Shown: positions 1 through 11,270 of the stretch, in pieces
Position numbering within the stretch: the first letter of the stretch is position 1
Layout of the letters: each line of letters opens with the position of its first letter
From: Caenorhabditis remanei
Lineage: Eukaryota > Nematoda > Chromadorea > Rhabditida > Rhabditidae
Reading direction: 5' to 3'
DNA length: 64,000 nucleotides
Assembly (NCBI RefSeq): GCF_010183535.1
Contig: NC_071333.1
Coordinates: 3,162,001 to 3,226,000, forward strand
Translations under genes and position numbers: made by a program
Notes under the pieces: model-generated
Seen by the model: only the letters and a program-made list of their open reading frames with translations
Databases searched by the model: none
What the model was told of the DNA's origin: nothing

Positions 1-677
1 TCTTGATCTGAAATTCCGGGAAAAAACTTTTCATTTTTGAACTGGACCCTATGATTTTTTGAGTTGAAAATGTTGAACAACAACCATGAAAACAAAATAT
101 GATGTTAAAATGCTTTTGTGAATCTCGATCATCGTGCTACAGCTCCAGAAGTCCAAAGTGGTTTGCCTGGCTAAATCGTTATAACTCATCGAAAAACAGT
201 CCAAATTGGTTGAAAAATGCCGGAAAAGATGCGTACTACACTTATCAACATAGTTACAATTAAAAATCATGATACTGAGAACAATTTTTTTAGAACTTTT
301 TCCACTCAAAAACCTTTGGCTTTCGACTTTTAGCCAATTTTTCATGTTTTTTGATTATATGTTAGGTAATTACTACTTCCAGGCGTCAAAGTAAGTTCTT
401 GGCTTTTCAGTATTCAAGGATCGTCTAAGTGTTTTTTGAGACTTTTTAAAATTTGAAAGTATGTTTTGATTTTGAAGAAAAATATACGACTTGAAATTAC
501 GTCTGACTGTTTTGAGGGACGTGTAAGTGTTTCAAGGGACATTGTTGTGATTTATTGAAAGTTTACTTTTTCAAAAAACACCTATGCTGCAAATTTACTT
601 ATCAAAGAGCTGAAATTATCCAAACATTAAAAACCAAAAGTTCTTTCTTCAAAAGTGGACAAATTCATTTGTTCCAG
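1..677. other. Upstream/intronic AT-rich sequence, no gene seen
   Basis: No convincing exon is visible here. The first recognisable exon to the right (678) begins in mid-codon, so this stretch probably holds an intron and the still unseen 5' end of that coiled-coil gene. A possible acceptor near 380 is followed by a donor only about 8 bases later and cannot be supported as an exon. Confidence 0.4.
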
Positions 678-3600
678 GATTACATGAGGAGGTCTCCAAA
701 ACCGAAAAGTTGAAGAAAAAAGTCGCAGATGGATTGCAGCTGAAAAACGAGATCATAACTGAATGTAAGCTTTTTCTTAAAAATATCAGGAAAGTGTCAG
801 GGAGACAAGATATGATTGGATCAAGAATTTTTGATGTCTCATCTTTTATTATTTTGCGTGAAATACCAAAGAGCTACTAAAAATACAAGAATTTCAACGT
901 GTTGCTCTATTTTTCATACTTGCAAATTTTCGGCCCGGCCCGGTAGAGAATTTTCAAAGCCCGGCCTGGCCCGAAGGCCCGGCTTCAAAAAAAGGTACCC
1001 ATTTTTTACCAAAAATGTTTGAATTTTTTTGAAATTTTACATTAAAAAATTCAATTTTTTGATGCATAACTAGCTTTTGATTGAATTCTGAAGTATAGTC
1101 AAAAATAATTTTTTTTTGGGAAAAAATTCAAAAAAATTCAAATTTTTGTTCAAAATTTTAGTTCAAATTTTTTCAGCCCGGCCCGTTGCAAGTATGCTAT
1201 TTTTAGCGCACCCTGTAATGTAGAATGTTTAAATTCAAAAGTCTATAATCTTGCAGTTGCTCGAGAGAGAAAAACTCTTCAATTGGAGATCGAGGAGTGG
1301 CAGGCTAAATGGGCAACGGAAGGTAAAGTGATATAGTTTTTGAACTATTGCCAATTCTGAAATTTCAGCCAATGAATACTCCGAACTCCAGAAAAAAGTG
1401 GACGGTTGGCAAAAGGACCAGTATGTTATTTTTGATTCTCTCTTTCTTTAACTTTATGCTTTGTGAAAATCAGTTCTCAAGTTGAATTAGTTTTGCTATT
1501 AATTTAACTATCACAAATGTTTTGAAAATGTATGCTTTCCCTGCGCTACAGACAAGACATGGGTTCTGAAAAAATATTCGAGGTAGAATCCATTCTTTTT
1601 CACAAATTTTTCTGTACACTCCCTCGTTACTCTCAGTAATTTTTCTTTAATCTATTAGACATGATATCATATCACCTACACACCAAAGGTACTGTTTTCA
1701 TTTTTATTGGCAGCTGGCCGAGACTCGCAGCAATGATGATGGAGAGACCTCTTTTCTGTCTATTCTTTTTCTGTCTACACTATTGTCGTGGATTGAGTTT
1801 TAATATGGCTGGTGAGGCCTCCAATCCATTCCTCTCTGTTTTCGCCGTCTTACAACGTCTTACGTCTTACGTCTTGTTTGAAATAGGTGTTATCCTTTTC
1901 AAAGTTTCCAGATTGAATTTCGAAGATTTTGCTTAGTGCTTCCAATTATATGATGAGATTTACTATGTTTTGAATAGACTCCCGATTTTATTCCTGTTTT
2001 GATTCCCGATTCTGATGTTTTTAATTTATTTTAAAATCAGGATTTTTTGGTTTTTCAAGAACAATTCTCGTATTTTGTAGTTGAAAACGTTTTCCTAGTT
2101 TTGAATAAATTTTTATTTAGAGCAGATTTTAGAATTCCTCACCTATTTTGCACGCCTTTTTACAAACTCCTATTCAAATCTTCATCTGTGTTATGGTTTT
2201 TTTCTTCGCTCTCGTTGCTGCCAAGGATCTCATACTTCCGATTCAACTTTCTCGGTTTTTTCTCTTTATACTCACAAAACGTACCAGCTTTTCACTTTTC
2301 TAGTTTTTAAATTCAGAGTTGAAAAACACAAATGTAGATCAAGCAATTTCTATGAGAATCCGGTCAGGTTTGGCATAATGATACTGGAACAGAGCTGTAA
2401 CTGATCTAGAACACAGATAATGTCCAGTTTTACATTTTCATGAGTTTTTCTCATCATCATTTGTAAATAGAGCATCTACAATGCTGTAAATGAAAAACTA
2501 ATATTTTTTTTTAGAACACTGAATAAACCGACATTTTCTTCGTCACTGCTGCGATACTGCAGCACGCGCAAGGAGTGGGAAAGGTGTGGATGCTTTGTTT
2601 GCGTCGTGAGTTTTTCCATTTCGTTTATTCAGATTTCGGATAAATTGCTTTCAGCAAGCTCCAAATGTCTGCGAATCGTGTCTTGGGTTTGTCAGCGATT
2701 TTGTGGAGGAGATTTGCGACAAGATCAGGCAGAAGATGAAAGAATGTGAGTCACTTTATAAAAATATGATAAGAGCAAACATCAATCATGATTTGCAGTC
2801 GATTTAAAGGTGCTGGAACAGGAATACAACGCGAATGTAATCGAGGATTTGAAGCAGGAAGTTGAGCAACAGAGTTAGTTCGTGTTCTGAAACTTTTAAA
2901 TTCCTTTTTTTTCAGAGAAAGAAATTGATGTTTGGAGGAAGGGTACCAACGACGCGCAGATGGAAATTTTGAAATTTTCTGACGAGAACCTTCAGAAGGT
3001 CCAGAAAGGTAAACTCGACTGGATGGAGAAGTTTTATAATGCGCAGAATGAGTTCACGAGTCAAAAGACAAAATGTAAGATGTCGAATCTGAAACAGTAT
3101 TTTTTTTAATTTTTGACATTTCAGACTCGGTTCTCCAGCACACACTGACTGAGAAAATTATGGAAATTTCAAGATTGAGTAATGAATTGCAAGAGCTGAG
3201 TGAGTTTTTTCTTACAGAAAAACTTTAATCAGATGAAATGTGCTAGTCAGAGTATTCTTAAGTCTCACATACATTGCAATAATATAATTCCAGAGGAAAG
3301 CTACGAGCTGTTGGACAAGAGTCGATTGGAACAAAACAAGAAACTCCGCAATCTTGCCAAGGACCTGGGAAATCAAAGTGAGTGACTTTTTATGGGATTC
3401 CGTGGGTAGCTGGAACAACAGAAAGTGCTGAGCATAATTTGAAGAATCTTCCCCATAATATCACCTCCCACATCAGTAGAGTTCCCTACGTTTAAATTCA
3501 CCTAGGAAGAGCATCCCAATCAATACAAAACATGTTAGGGGTTCTTCAGACTTAAAACGGGCCGGGCCGAAATCAAAATTTCTCCGACCCGGAAAAAATT

Positions 3601-4302
3601 CAAATTTTTTTTCGAAAATTTTCCGATTTTTTTTCCCAAAAAAATTCTAAAATTGATTTTTTGTAAGTTTCAAAGGTTTTTGAGGAATATATTTAAGAAA
3701 GAATTTATGGAAAATTTGTAGAAAACGTATTTTTGCAACAAAAAAAAATTGAGGTGATAAAAGTTCAAAAATTCAAATCCGGGCCGACCCGGACTCTTGC
3801 AAGTCTGGGGTTTTCCTCACGGCGGGTACCTGGGACTCATGACTCATCGTCACAACCTTCTTTTAGCCCCCACCAATAGAGGAAGTGCAATTCTGAACGC
3901 AACCTGACACGTGTATTTTATTTTCAGAAGACAACATCGAAGACTTGCAAAAAAAGAATCAAAAATTGGAGAATCAAAATGAAGAGTTGAAAAAAAAAAG
4001 AGATGACTTGTACAATGAAGTAAGGGGTGTGCACCGTCAGGACGCAGAATTTCGTAAGTTTAATTGATACTACATAAAACAATACAATTCGAATATTTTC
4101 AGCCCTTGAACTCGATGCATGCAGTCACAGATCACCGAGTGTCGGAAAGAAAGAGTCTCGTAGAACAACAAAATTTGAATCACCTTTGAGCCCACGTGAA
4201 AGTTGTCCTTCCGGATCCCCAACGTCTTCTCTTCCAATGTTTGGCAAACGATCTCTTAGCCGCCAAGGATCTGGCAACAAAGATAAAAGAAGAAAGCTGT
4301 GA
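678..4302 (+). CDS. Multi-exon coiled-coil protein with Cys cluster and basic Ser/Pro tail (5' incomplete)
   Basis: Exons by splice signal and phase: 678-764, 1257-1322, 1369-1420, 2515-2605, 2655-2745, 2799-2873, 2916-3074, 3125-3199, 3294-3377, 3928-4053 and 4103-4302. All phases join, giving about 367 residues after the missing start. Most exons encode heptad-rich Lys/Glu/Leu coiled coil. Exons 2515-2605 and 2655-2745 carry a cluster spaced C-x8-C-x-C-x2-C-x6-C-x2-C, which could bind zinc but is not a complete RING. The last exon is rich in Ser, Pro and Arg and ends KDKRRKL, like a nuclear-localisation signal. The join from 1420 to 2515 crosses a 1.1 kb intron and is the weakest link; the part from 2515 onward could be a separate gene. 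I do not recognise the family. Function is unknown; a self-associating structural or nuclear protein is a guess. Confidence 0.6.
915..1196. mobile_element. hAT-like MITE, GGCCCGG type, in an intron
   Basis: Perfect 10 bp terminal inverted repeats (CATACTTGCA / TGCAAGTATG) are flanked by a perfect 8 bp duplication, CTATTTTT, at 907-914 and 1197-1204. G/C-rich GGCCCGG-type repeats lie just inside each end, with AT-rich filler between and no ORF. An 8 bp duplication with CA...TG ends is the hAT-superfamily signature. It sits in an intron of the coiled-coil gene. Confidence 0.85.
3547..3807. mobile_element. hAT-like MITE, GGCCCGG type, in an intron
   Basis: The ends are CAGACTT / AAGTCTG, with inward GGGCCGGGCCG-type motifs and no coding capacity. 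The flanks GGGTTCTT and GGGTTTTC match at 6 of 8 positions, an aged duplication. It lies in the intron between coding exons 3294-3377 and 3928-4053. Confidence 0.75.
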
Positions 4303-4304
4303 AT

Positions 4305-4826
4305 CAGAGCTGTGCGAAATTTCTTCCTTCAACTTCCTTCTTCCGATTTCCGACCTATTTCTCACTTCTTCTTTCTTCTTCTGACTCCCCTGTTGAAAAT
4401 TTTACTTCTTACTTCCGCCTTCCGACTTCCTTTTGAGAAAATTTTTTCTGACTTCCGGCTTTCGTCTTCCATTAAAAGTTTTTGCCATTTCTCGACGTTT
4501 ACAAAAATTTCGAATTTTTCGATGAAATTTTAGCTGAATTTGAATTTTATGTGGTTTTTGATGAAAAAACAAACGCCAAAATTAACATAACACCTATTCT
4601 AAAACAACGCCAAAATTCGTTTTCAGTAACGGCTAGAAAAACATTTCCTTAACTTTATCATTTTCAAAGTTAACTTCCGACTTTGAATTTGAACACCACT
4701 TCCAACTATTTTCTTCCGACTTTTTTTTCCAATTTTTATTTCCGTCTTCCTTCTTCCGATTTCCCTCTCCAAAATGTTACGGCTTTCGACTTCCTTTTTC
4801 GAAAATTTTACTCCCGTACATCTCTG
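4305..4826. mobile_element. hAT-like MITE, CTTCCG type, 2 bp past a stop codon
   Basis: Terminal repeats CAGAGCTGTGCG and its partner (10 of 12 match) enclose arrays of ACTTCC/CTTCCG-type pyrimidine repeats. The target duplication CTGTGAAT is perfect at 4297-4304 and 4827-4834 and contains the TGA stop codon (4300-4302) of the upstream coiled-coil gene. The insertion therefore left the ORF intact but moved its original 3' UTR 530 bp downstream. Confidence 0.85.
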
Positions 4827-4948
4827 CTGTGAATCATATTTGAGTGTGTACTTTTTGTGTTACCATAATCCTTTTTTCCGTGTCGAAATTTCAGTTACTT
4901 TGGTATATTTTCCAATAATGTTCTAGTAATTTGATTATTCCTTATTGG

Positions 4949-4954
4949 AATAAA
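4949..4954 (+). promoter_or_regulatory. Candidate polyadenylation signal of the coiled-coil gene
   Basis: An AATAAA lies 115 bp after the right-hand target duplication of the MITE, where the displaced original 3' UTR would be. If used, the mature message would carry the whole MITE in its 3' UTR. Confidence 0.45.
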
Positions 4955-4994
4955 TTGTTATCTTTACTGCACTCTCTTGCCATAAGAAAAACTC

Positions 4995-5710
4995 ATTATT
5001 GACAATCACGATTAATGGACCGTCTCAAAGAGTAGAATCCAAAAATGACCATGAAAATGAAAAAAATTCATCCGCTAAAAAATTTGAAGAGAATGTTTTG
5101 CCGTATTTTTCAGCGGCAACCACAATTTTTTAAAAATTTTATATCATTTTCAGAATTAACAATTAATAAGCTTTCAGAAAAGTACCTACAAGCCTAGGTT
5201 CTGTTCAATTCTAGTCTTGTTACAAAAAGTACAGTAACCAGCTAGTTTTTGCGATAAGACCCAAATTGCACACACCTAGTCTTGATTATACTTTTTCAAA
5301 CCATCTCAACGAGCTAAATCCAAAACTGACCTTGAAATTGAAAAAAATTTATCCGCTAAAAAAATCGAAAGAGAACGTTATGTCGTATTTTTCAGCGGCA
5401 ACCACAATTTTAAAAAAATTCTATGTTATTTTTAGAATCAACGATTAATAAGTTTTCAGAAAAGTACCCACAAGCTGCTTAGGTTCTGTTCAATTCAAGT
5501 CTCGTTACAAAAAGTACAGTAACCAGCTAGTTTTTGCGATGAGACCCAAATTGCATGCACCTAGTCATGAGTATACTTTTTGAACCGTCTCGACGAGCTA
5601 AACCGAAAAATGACATTGAAAATGCAAAAAATCCATCCGCTTCGAAAAAATCTGAAAAACAATGCTTCGCCTTACTTTGTCGTATTTTTCAGCGACAACC
5701 ACAATTTTTA
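4995..5710 (+). repeat. Three tandem copies of a ~283 bp repeat
   Basis: The same block recurs with a period of about 280-285 bases; its marker segment, around GAGCTAAATCC, appears near 5025, 5305 and 5590. Each unit carries TTTTTCAGCGGCAACCACAA and a segment resembling GTTACAAAAAGTACAGTAACC. Diverged single copies lie near 8910-9440, 26390-26520 and 48835-48985. No coding capacity is seen. Confidence 0.75.
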
Positions 5711-5735
5711 AAAATTTGCTAAACTTTTTTGAATC

Positions 5736-6342
5736 AGCACGTCATCTTGTTAAGATAGAGGCGTAACAAAATTAACAGTGACCGAGAGAAAAAATGAGCG
5801 CGCGCAGACAACTAGACCTTCTCACTTTTCTTTATCTCTCCGCTCTCCATAGTTATCGAAAAATTGTCAACTACAAAAAAGTAGCCTATGTTTTGAAAAT
5901 GACAGCTATGTCAATCATTTCCACCCTCCAACTACCTTTCGGAAGTCAACATCCAGAAGTCAACACGTGTTTTCCAGGTGACGTGTGAAAAAGCAAAGTA
6001 CCGTTACCCGTAATCTCCTGGCGACCGTAGTCTTCATGACGCCTAGTTTGGAGAAGGAGGCAGGCCATCCTAGTAAAAAAGATAATAACATTTTTTCAAA
6101 AATGATGAACGTTTGATTGGGTGTCATAGTGTTAAAAATAATCCAAATTTGGAGAAATTTTATTTATTAGATAGAACAAAACATGGGCTACTTTTTTGTA
6201 GTTGACAATTTTTTGATAACTATGGAGAGTGGAGAGATAAAGACGCAGAAAAGTGAGAGGGTCTCGTTGTCTGCGCGCGCTCATTCTTTCTCTCGGTCAC
6301 TGTTAATTTTGTTACGCCTATATCTCAAAAAGATGACGTGCT
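5736..6342. mobile_element. Fold-back element with ~165 bp arms
   Basis: Left arm 5736-5904 and right arm 6179-6342 are inverted copies matching at roughly 95 percent by eye, starting at AGCACGTCAT and ending at ATGACGTGCT. The 275 bp spacer has no ORF of note. No clear target duplication is visible, so the family is not assigned. The ORF-like stretches here are arm sequence. Confidence 0.75.
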
Positions 6343-6914
6343 ATAAAAAATAGTCAACTATAAGAATAGTTCACTAAAAATTTGCACCATTTTGTCAGTT
6401 GGCTACTTTTTGCTCATAGTCAGCCCATTTTGAGATACACGCTATAGAACTTATTTTTTGCTTAATTTTCCATCTTCAAACAATTGTATATTTTAAAGGT
6501 TTAATAGCTATCAAAAAAACTGTCAACTACTAAATCATAGCCCTTTCGAAAAAAATTTCGAAATAATTTTTCAAAAAAAATTCTAGATCTCCATTTAGAG
6601 TAAATCGAAAATAAAAAAAAAAAACCAATTTTAGTAAGAGTGGGTGGATTTTGAGATTGTACCGTGGGCGGACTGACAACGACTTTTGACAGTATTGAGC
6701 CCCTTTCTCCGTCTAAGACTCAAAAATGTTAAGACTTCCAGATTTTTCTTAAAAATTAAAAAAACGGATTTGTTTTCAATCGATGCACCATATTTTCGGA
6801 CCCGATGAACCAGCTTACGGATTTTTTTTGCAAAATTTGCAGGTTTTGGCTAAAAATGTTCCAAATTCATCAAATTTCTAGGCGGTTTCGATAACCCGAC
6901 CACATGACTCATAT
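6343..6914. other. AT-rich intergenic sequence, no gene seen
   Basis: Homopolymer-rich sequence with short motifs resembling the preceding fold-back element (a GTCAACTA-type motif). No exon, RNA gene or complete element could be supported. Confidence 0.4.
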
Positions 6915-6929
6915 CGCCACTACATATTG

Positions 6930-7320
6930 TGTATACATACTCCAACCAACCCAAAAAAGTTGCCTCGATCCCAGACACCATCTGCCAGTGGTGTCTCCCC
7001 AGCTGCGCACACTTCGAAGAAATTGCAAAAGAAAAATGACACGCGCCTCTCTTTCCACCGAGTAGAAGAGAGTAGTAAAACTGCAAAGAACACGCGTCTG
7101 AATAAATACGGAAAATGTTTGTGTATTCAAGAGAGAGAGAGAGCTAGAGAAGCAGAGAAGCGCGTTCCCTCGTCGACCGCTTTCTTTCCTAACCACATCA
7201 TTTGTTACTATCGGCACCTTACTGAATAGGAGTCTTGTTATATTGATGATTTTTATTAAATTCTAATATTTCTATTATTTTGCTTGTGTGCTAGGACTAT
7301 GGACTGAATCAGGTGAGTTG
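6930..7320 (+). repeat. Recurring 5' cassette, type B, copy 1 (promoter/exon-1-like)
   Basis: This block, with GAGAGAGAGA, TTACTGAATAGGAGTCTTGT, TTTATTAAATTCTAATATTT and a closing donor-like ACTGAATCAG|GTGAGTTG, recurs at 26760-27040. In both places a coiled-coil exon starting GGAGGAAATACTG follows about 0.4-1.1 kb later. It looks like a promoter, leader and short first exon duplicated together with the gene. A more distant version (type A) recurs at 32, 45, 47 and 54 kb. Confidence 0.55.
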
Positions 7321-7848
7321 CTCGTTATTTTATTGAATATAACATAACGTCAGGATAATAAACATGTGAAGTAGAGGTTTGAGTGCATAGAAAATAGTAA
7401 TATTTCATTTCGTTCACTTTTGCTATTGGAGCCTGTGGAGAATATTTCCTAATTTTCGGGTTCTTTTTAGCCTAAAACTGGGCATTCAAAATTGTTTTTA
7501 CATACTTGTTTCGAGAACTTATCGAGATGGTTGTTTTTTCAATTTTCGGGCAAAAACTTTTTTCTTTTTATTGGATACTTTTCGAAGAACCCGGTCGAAA
7601 AATCTGAGAATTTCTCCTGAAATCTTCAATAATTAAGTAACAAAAAATAGTGATTTTTCGAATTTTCCTGTAAGTTTTTCTAATTTTGTACTCAAAAACT
7701 TGTTTCTAGCGATCTACACGTGCAATACTTACAGTTCGTTCCCATACAAATTCAAAAATTTTGCCTCCGAAGCAAGTACTTCGAATTAATCGGTTTCTTT
7801 TTTGGTAAACGACTTTCAATGCTCTTTGCGAAAAAATAAATTATATAT

Positions 7849-7945
7849 ATTGTCGCAACAAAAAAGCCAAAATTTGATAATTTTGGCTTGAGTCCGCAAA
7901 CACCGACGAGGAAAAAATGTCGGAACTTTTTTATTTCGATAATAG
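7849..7945. repeat. Small diverged fold-back element
   Basis: Ends resembling TATTGTCGC and CGATAATA face each other across a GTCCGCAAACACCGACG core. The same sequence family forms a cleaner hairpin at 32591-32727. A 69-codon ORF beginning at 7917 starts inside this hairpin and is not taken as a gene. Confidence 0.55.
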
Positions 7946-8366
7946 TTCAATAATGGTCCCGGATGTTGTTGAAAGCAAGTCTAAACAAATTACATATTTT
8001 CATGGTAGTATGGTGAGTGGTAATTTTTTGGTAGAATTAAGGCAAATTTGGTTCTCAACTATTGAAATTTGCAGAGTAATGTGCAAGAAACATAACAGTA
8101 AATTGAGTAAGAAAATCAAGAGGTAATAAGACCCCAAAATGTTGTTTTCATACGAAAATTAGGTATTCACTCGTTTTGATGCATTTCCAATAGTCAGCTC
8201 TCTTTTGTTCTGATTTTATGTGAATCAGTGAAAATTGATATAAATCGCCTCAAAAAGTGGTCGATTGAGCTGCGTATCAAATTAGCTTGCTTGACGTCTA
8301 ATTCAAAAAAGTCTAGTGGAGCGGGTTCGATTTTTAATACCCACCCCCGAATATTTTGTTTTTCAG

Positions 8367-8963
8367 GAGGAAATACTGTTGAATAAATGAAAAAGACCAT
8401 TGCAAAACTCAAAAAGCAACTCGCCGATTACAAGCACCACTGTCGTGCATTGGATGACAATGGGAAAAGAAGGACTCATAATTGGAAAGTGGACTTTGAG
8501 CAAGAGGTGGGCGAAAGAAGCCGAAATAAAAAAGTTGAAGACATGGAGAAACAAGTAAATAAAATAGAGGATGAGAAGAGAGAGCTAGTTGAAGAGATGA
8601 AGGAAAAATGGAGGAGAAAAATGTTCAAAGTAAGTTTGACAGTTGTTTGGGATTATAGTTTGAGTAGTAGAGTAGAGAAGAAACAAACCGGAAAAAACAA
8701 ATCGGATTTTCTAGCCCAGCTGTGGTCATATATTAAGTGAGTAATTTCAGCAACTACTTCTGCCGCCCAGCCATCTCCACAAGTTGTCCAAGAAGACCGA
8801 GAATTTGCCCATGGTTGCCGCTGAAAATTATTGCGAAACATTTGTTTTTTGGATTTTTTTGAAGCGAATGAATAAAAATTTATTTTCATTGTCATTTTTA
8901 AATGCAGTTAGTCAAAACGATTGGATGGTTGAAGATAAACTTCTTTTCCGACCCGGCTTTTGA
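8367..8963 (+). CDS. Small coiled-coil protein, two visible exons
   Basis: An acceptor at 8366 opens an exon with an in-frame TAA, so translation most likely starts at ATG 8387 (MKKTIAKL). The paralogue near 27.5 kb has an ATG at the same place. The exon is almost wholly Lys/Glu/Leu coiled coil, followed by a GTAAGT donor at 8630. A second exon from about 8752 (QLLLPPSHLHKL) continues in frame to TGA at 8961-8963, but its last part runs into dispersed repeat sequence, which makes the C-terminus doubtful. It follows a type B 5' cassette. The family is not recognised. It may be a young, barely functional duplicate. Confidence 0.45.
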
Positions 8964-9440
8964 GTGAATCTTAGCGCACGTATTTATTGATTTATTCAAA
9001 AATATATTTATTTTTAGCGTTAATCTTATTTTTAGTCAAAACGGTTTGAATAAGTATGGGGGTTTCATGCTATTCGGGTCTTACCAAAAAAAATTAAAGC
9101 ACTCTGTAGGTTTCGTTGCGAGATTTGAATTGAACAAAATTTACGCTTGTGAGTATTTTTTTGAGAGCCCTGGAAGTGCAGATTTCGAAAACGTCAATAA
9201 AATTTTCGGAAAAATAAGATTAACGCTAAAAATTGCATCACAAAACTTTTTTGGCGATTTTTCAGAGCGGATCTATTTTAAAAGGTAATTTTTGAATTCA
9301 GCTCCTTGAAACGGTTCGAATGAGTACAATCATGGATAGGTTCCATGCTATTTGGGTCATTCCACGAAAACTACAGTACTCTGTAGGTTTTGTTGCGAGA
9401 CTTGAATTGAACAGAAGCTAACACCTTACAGGCCATTTAA
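8910..9440. repeat. Diverged copies of the GTTGCGAGA/ACTGTAG repeat
   Basis: Two adjacent degenerate units share an element resembling CTCTGTAGGTTTCGTTGCGAG with the ~283 bp repeat at 4995-5710 in inverted sense and with 26390-26520. ORF-like translations here are repeat sequence. Confidence 0.5.
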
Positions 9441-9891
9441 AGTTGTCGGAATCGTTTTAGGTTTTTTTAAATTCATATCATTTAACAATTCTCAAATTCG
9501 AGGTTTGCGTTGGTAAAATCATCCGAGTCGTTCCTGACATCCAGAGGGTTCTGGGCTCAAATTTTATGAATTTTCAAACAAAAATAATTGTGACAAGCAT
9601 CAAACACTTCATTTATTTTAAACTCATGGAAATGTCGATTACCGTGGAATTCTCAAATTGAACAAGATGATCTTCTGGACTATTCGACCTATTGATTATT
9701 TTGTTACTAGAGGGTAGTGATGGTTGAGAAGAATACAAGTGTCACATTTTGCACTGACATCGTAGATTTAAACGAAAAATATCATGTTTTCATATATCAT
9801 GCTTTTTTTACTCACCGATTTACAAAGAAAGCATTAAAGTTTATTACAGAGAAACAACAATGAAAGAAAATAGTAAATATTTTCAATGAAC
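9441..9891. other. Intergenic, nothing recognised
   Basis: AT-rich sequence between a repeat cluster and the 3' end of the minus-strand coiled-coil gene. No exon or repeat family was identified. Confidence 0.35.
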
Positions 9892-11270
9892 TTAATAGAT
9901 ATTATTTGATTTCCTTGGCTTCCTCTCGACCGTCTTCTTCTCACCATCAAGTGATTGATATCCGCATTCTGAAATAATTTGCACTACACATTAGGTTTCA
10001 ATAGCATAGGTTCTTACCGTTACGAGGCACAGATATGATTCCCATCGTTTTCGACATCAACTCCTGAATTTTTCGAGTAGTACTCTTGTCATGTCGTTCT
10101 TTCGGAGAGCAATAACTTCTTCTTGGAGAGTCGCGTTTTGAGCAACCGAAGTTTTCAGATTCTCATTCAACTGAAGGTTGTCTTCAATCAGTTTATTTTC
10201 CTTCAGTTTTTGAGCAGCCAATTGATATTGCAAGTCGTTGATTGTCTCATCTTGAAGATCCATCCTTTTCGACATGAAATGAATCGTTTCCTCCATTGTT
10301 TCAACGTCGTGTTGAGATGCGTTGCCTTCTGCTTCCAAATTCCAATCTATTGCTTTCAAGTCTCCATTTTCTTTCAGCGCTTGTTTGAGCTTGTTGTCAA
10401 AATTGAGACGGTCACCTGCCAGCACCACAGACGCATTCCTCAGAGCTCGATACTGATTAGCGTGAGCGTCGAATTCACGGACCAGATTCATTTGAGCAAG
10501 AATGCTATTCATCATGCTTTCCTTGTCGCCGGTAGACATGAGGTACAGCGTCGGAGGCTTCGAATTATCTTCCATGGAGTCCACGTACTGAAAAACAATT
10601 TAAATTTAGTTGTTATAAAAATTGACAACTTTTTCTGTATGTCTGCGTATCTCTAGAAGCCCTCATAATTTTTTTGTTTTGGATTCTGGATTACTGTAGT
10701 CAAAATTCTGAATTCACTCAAATTCAAAAAGAATCCTACGTTCATTTTACAAGTTTTTTCCAGATCTAATCCGCTTTTTAGAATTCTGCAGAGAATCTCC
10801 AAAGTTGGTAAGCTTCCTGCCATTTAAAGCTCTCTAGGTGTGTCGGCTTGTATAAAAATTTTTGAATCGGGTGTTTCAATTCTTACCTACTGTTTATACA
10901 GTTCTACACTAACATACTAACATACTACATAGTAACTAACATACTAACATACTACATAGTAAGGCAGTCAGATATTCTGCGCCAAACAATGAGACATCTG
11001 GACACCCTCTCCACACAGACAGACACTGTCCTTCTTTTTCTCCGCGCACATCAATCTCTTTGGGAGGAGAAAGAAAAAAGGAAGTGTCTCTCTGTGTGTA
11101 GAGTGTGTCCAGATGTCTCTTGGTTCAACCGAGAACATTCGATTAGCTAGATGCAATACTGGTTTCTTAGTGTTGAACTATATTTTCAGTAGGCAGGAAT
11201 GAAAACTACAATAAATATAACCCGAATTAGAAAGTTTTCAAAAATCCGATATCTTACTTACTGTGGCCAT
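9892..11270 (-). CDS. Coiled-coil protein, minus strand, with a likely frameshift near its end
   Basis: The main exon, 10587-10018, opens after a TTTTTCAG acceptor and reads YVDSMEDNSK onward for about 175 residues, with a C-terminal half that is regular coiled coil. A three-codon first exon (ATG GCC ACA, 11270-11262, donor GTAAGT) would join in phase but is speculative. The main frame stops at TGA 10059-10057. The +2 frame from about 10110 stays open through the donor at 10017 and on into exon 9968-9892, which ends in a basic tail (VERKPRKSNN). That suggests a one-base indel around 10100-10115, either a real lesion or a sequence error. If real, the stop precedes the last intron and could trigger nonsense-mediated decay. 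Family not recognised. Confidence 0.5.
10908..10965. repeat. Short tandem array ACTAACATACTAACATACTACATAGTA
   Basis: Two near-perfect copies of a roughly 27 bp unit, itself built from ACATACTA sub-units, lie in the putative long first intron of the minus-strand coiled-coil gene. Confidence 0.7.
10992..11118. repeat. Fold-back MITE, AGACATCTGGAC type
   Basis: AGACATCTGGACACCCTCT at the left faces its inverted partner ending CCAGATGTCT at the right, with a C/T-rich to G/A-rich switch between. A diverged copy is at 31481-31616 and the sequences outside both copies are also related, so the repeat unit is larger than the hairpin. Confidence 0.7.

Noticed and set aside
1552..1582. Small exon of the coiled-coil gene (QDMGSEKIFE)
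   Set aside because: It has an acceptor, but its donor is weak and its phase does not match the next exon at 2515, whereas 1420 joins 2515 directly in phase.
7917..8126. 69-codon ORF beginning MSELFYFDN
   Set aside because: Its start lies in a fold-back repeat also found at 32.6 kb, and no splice or paralogue supports it.
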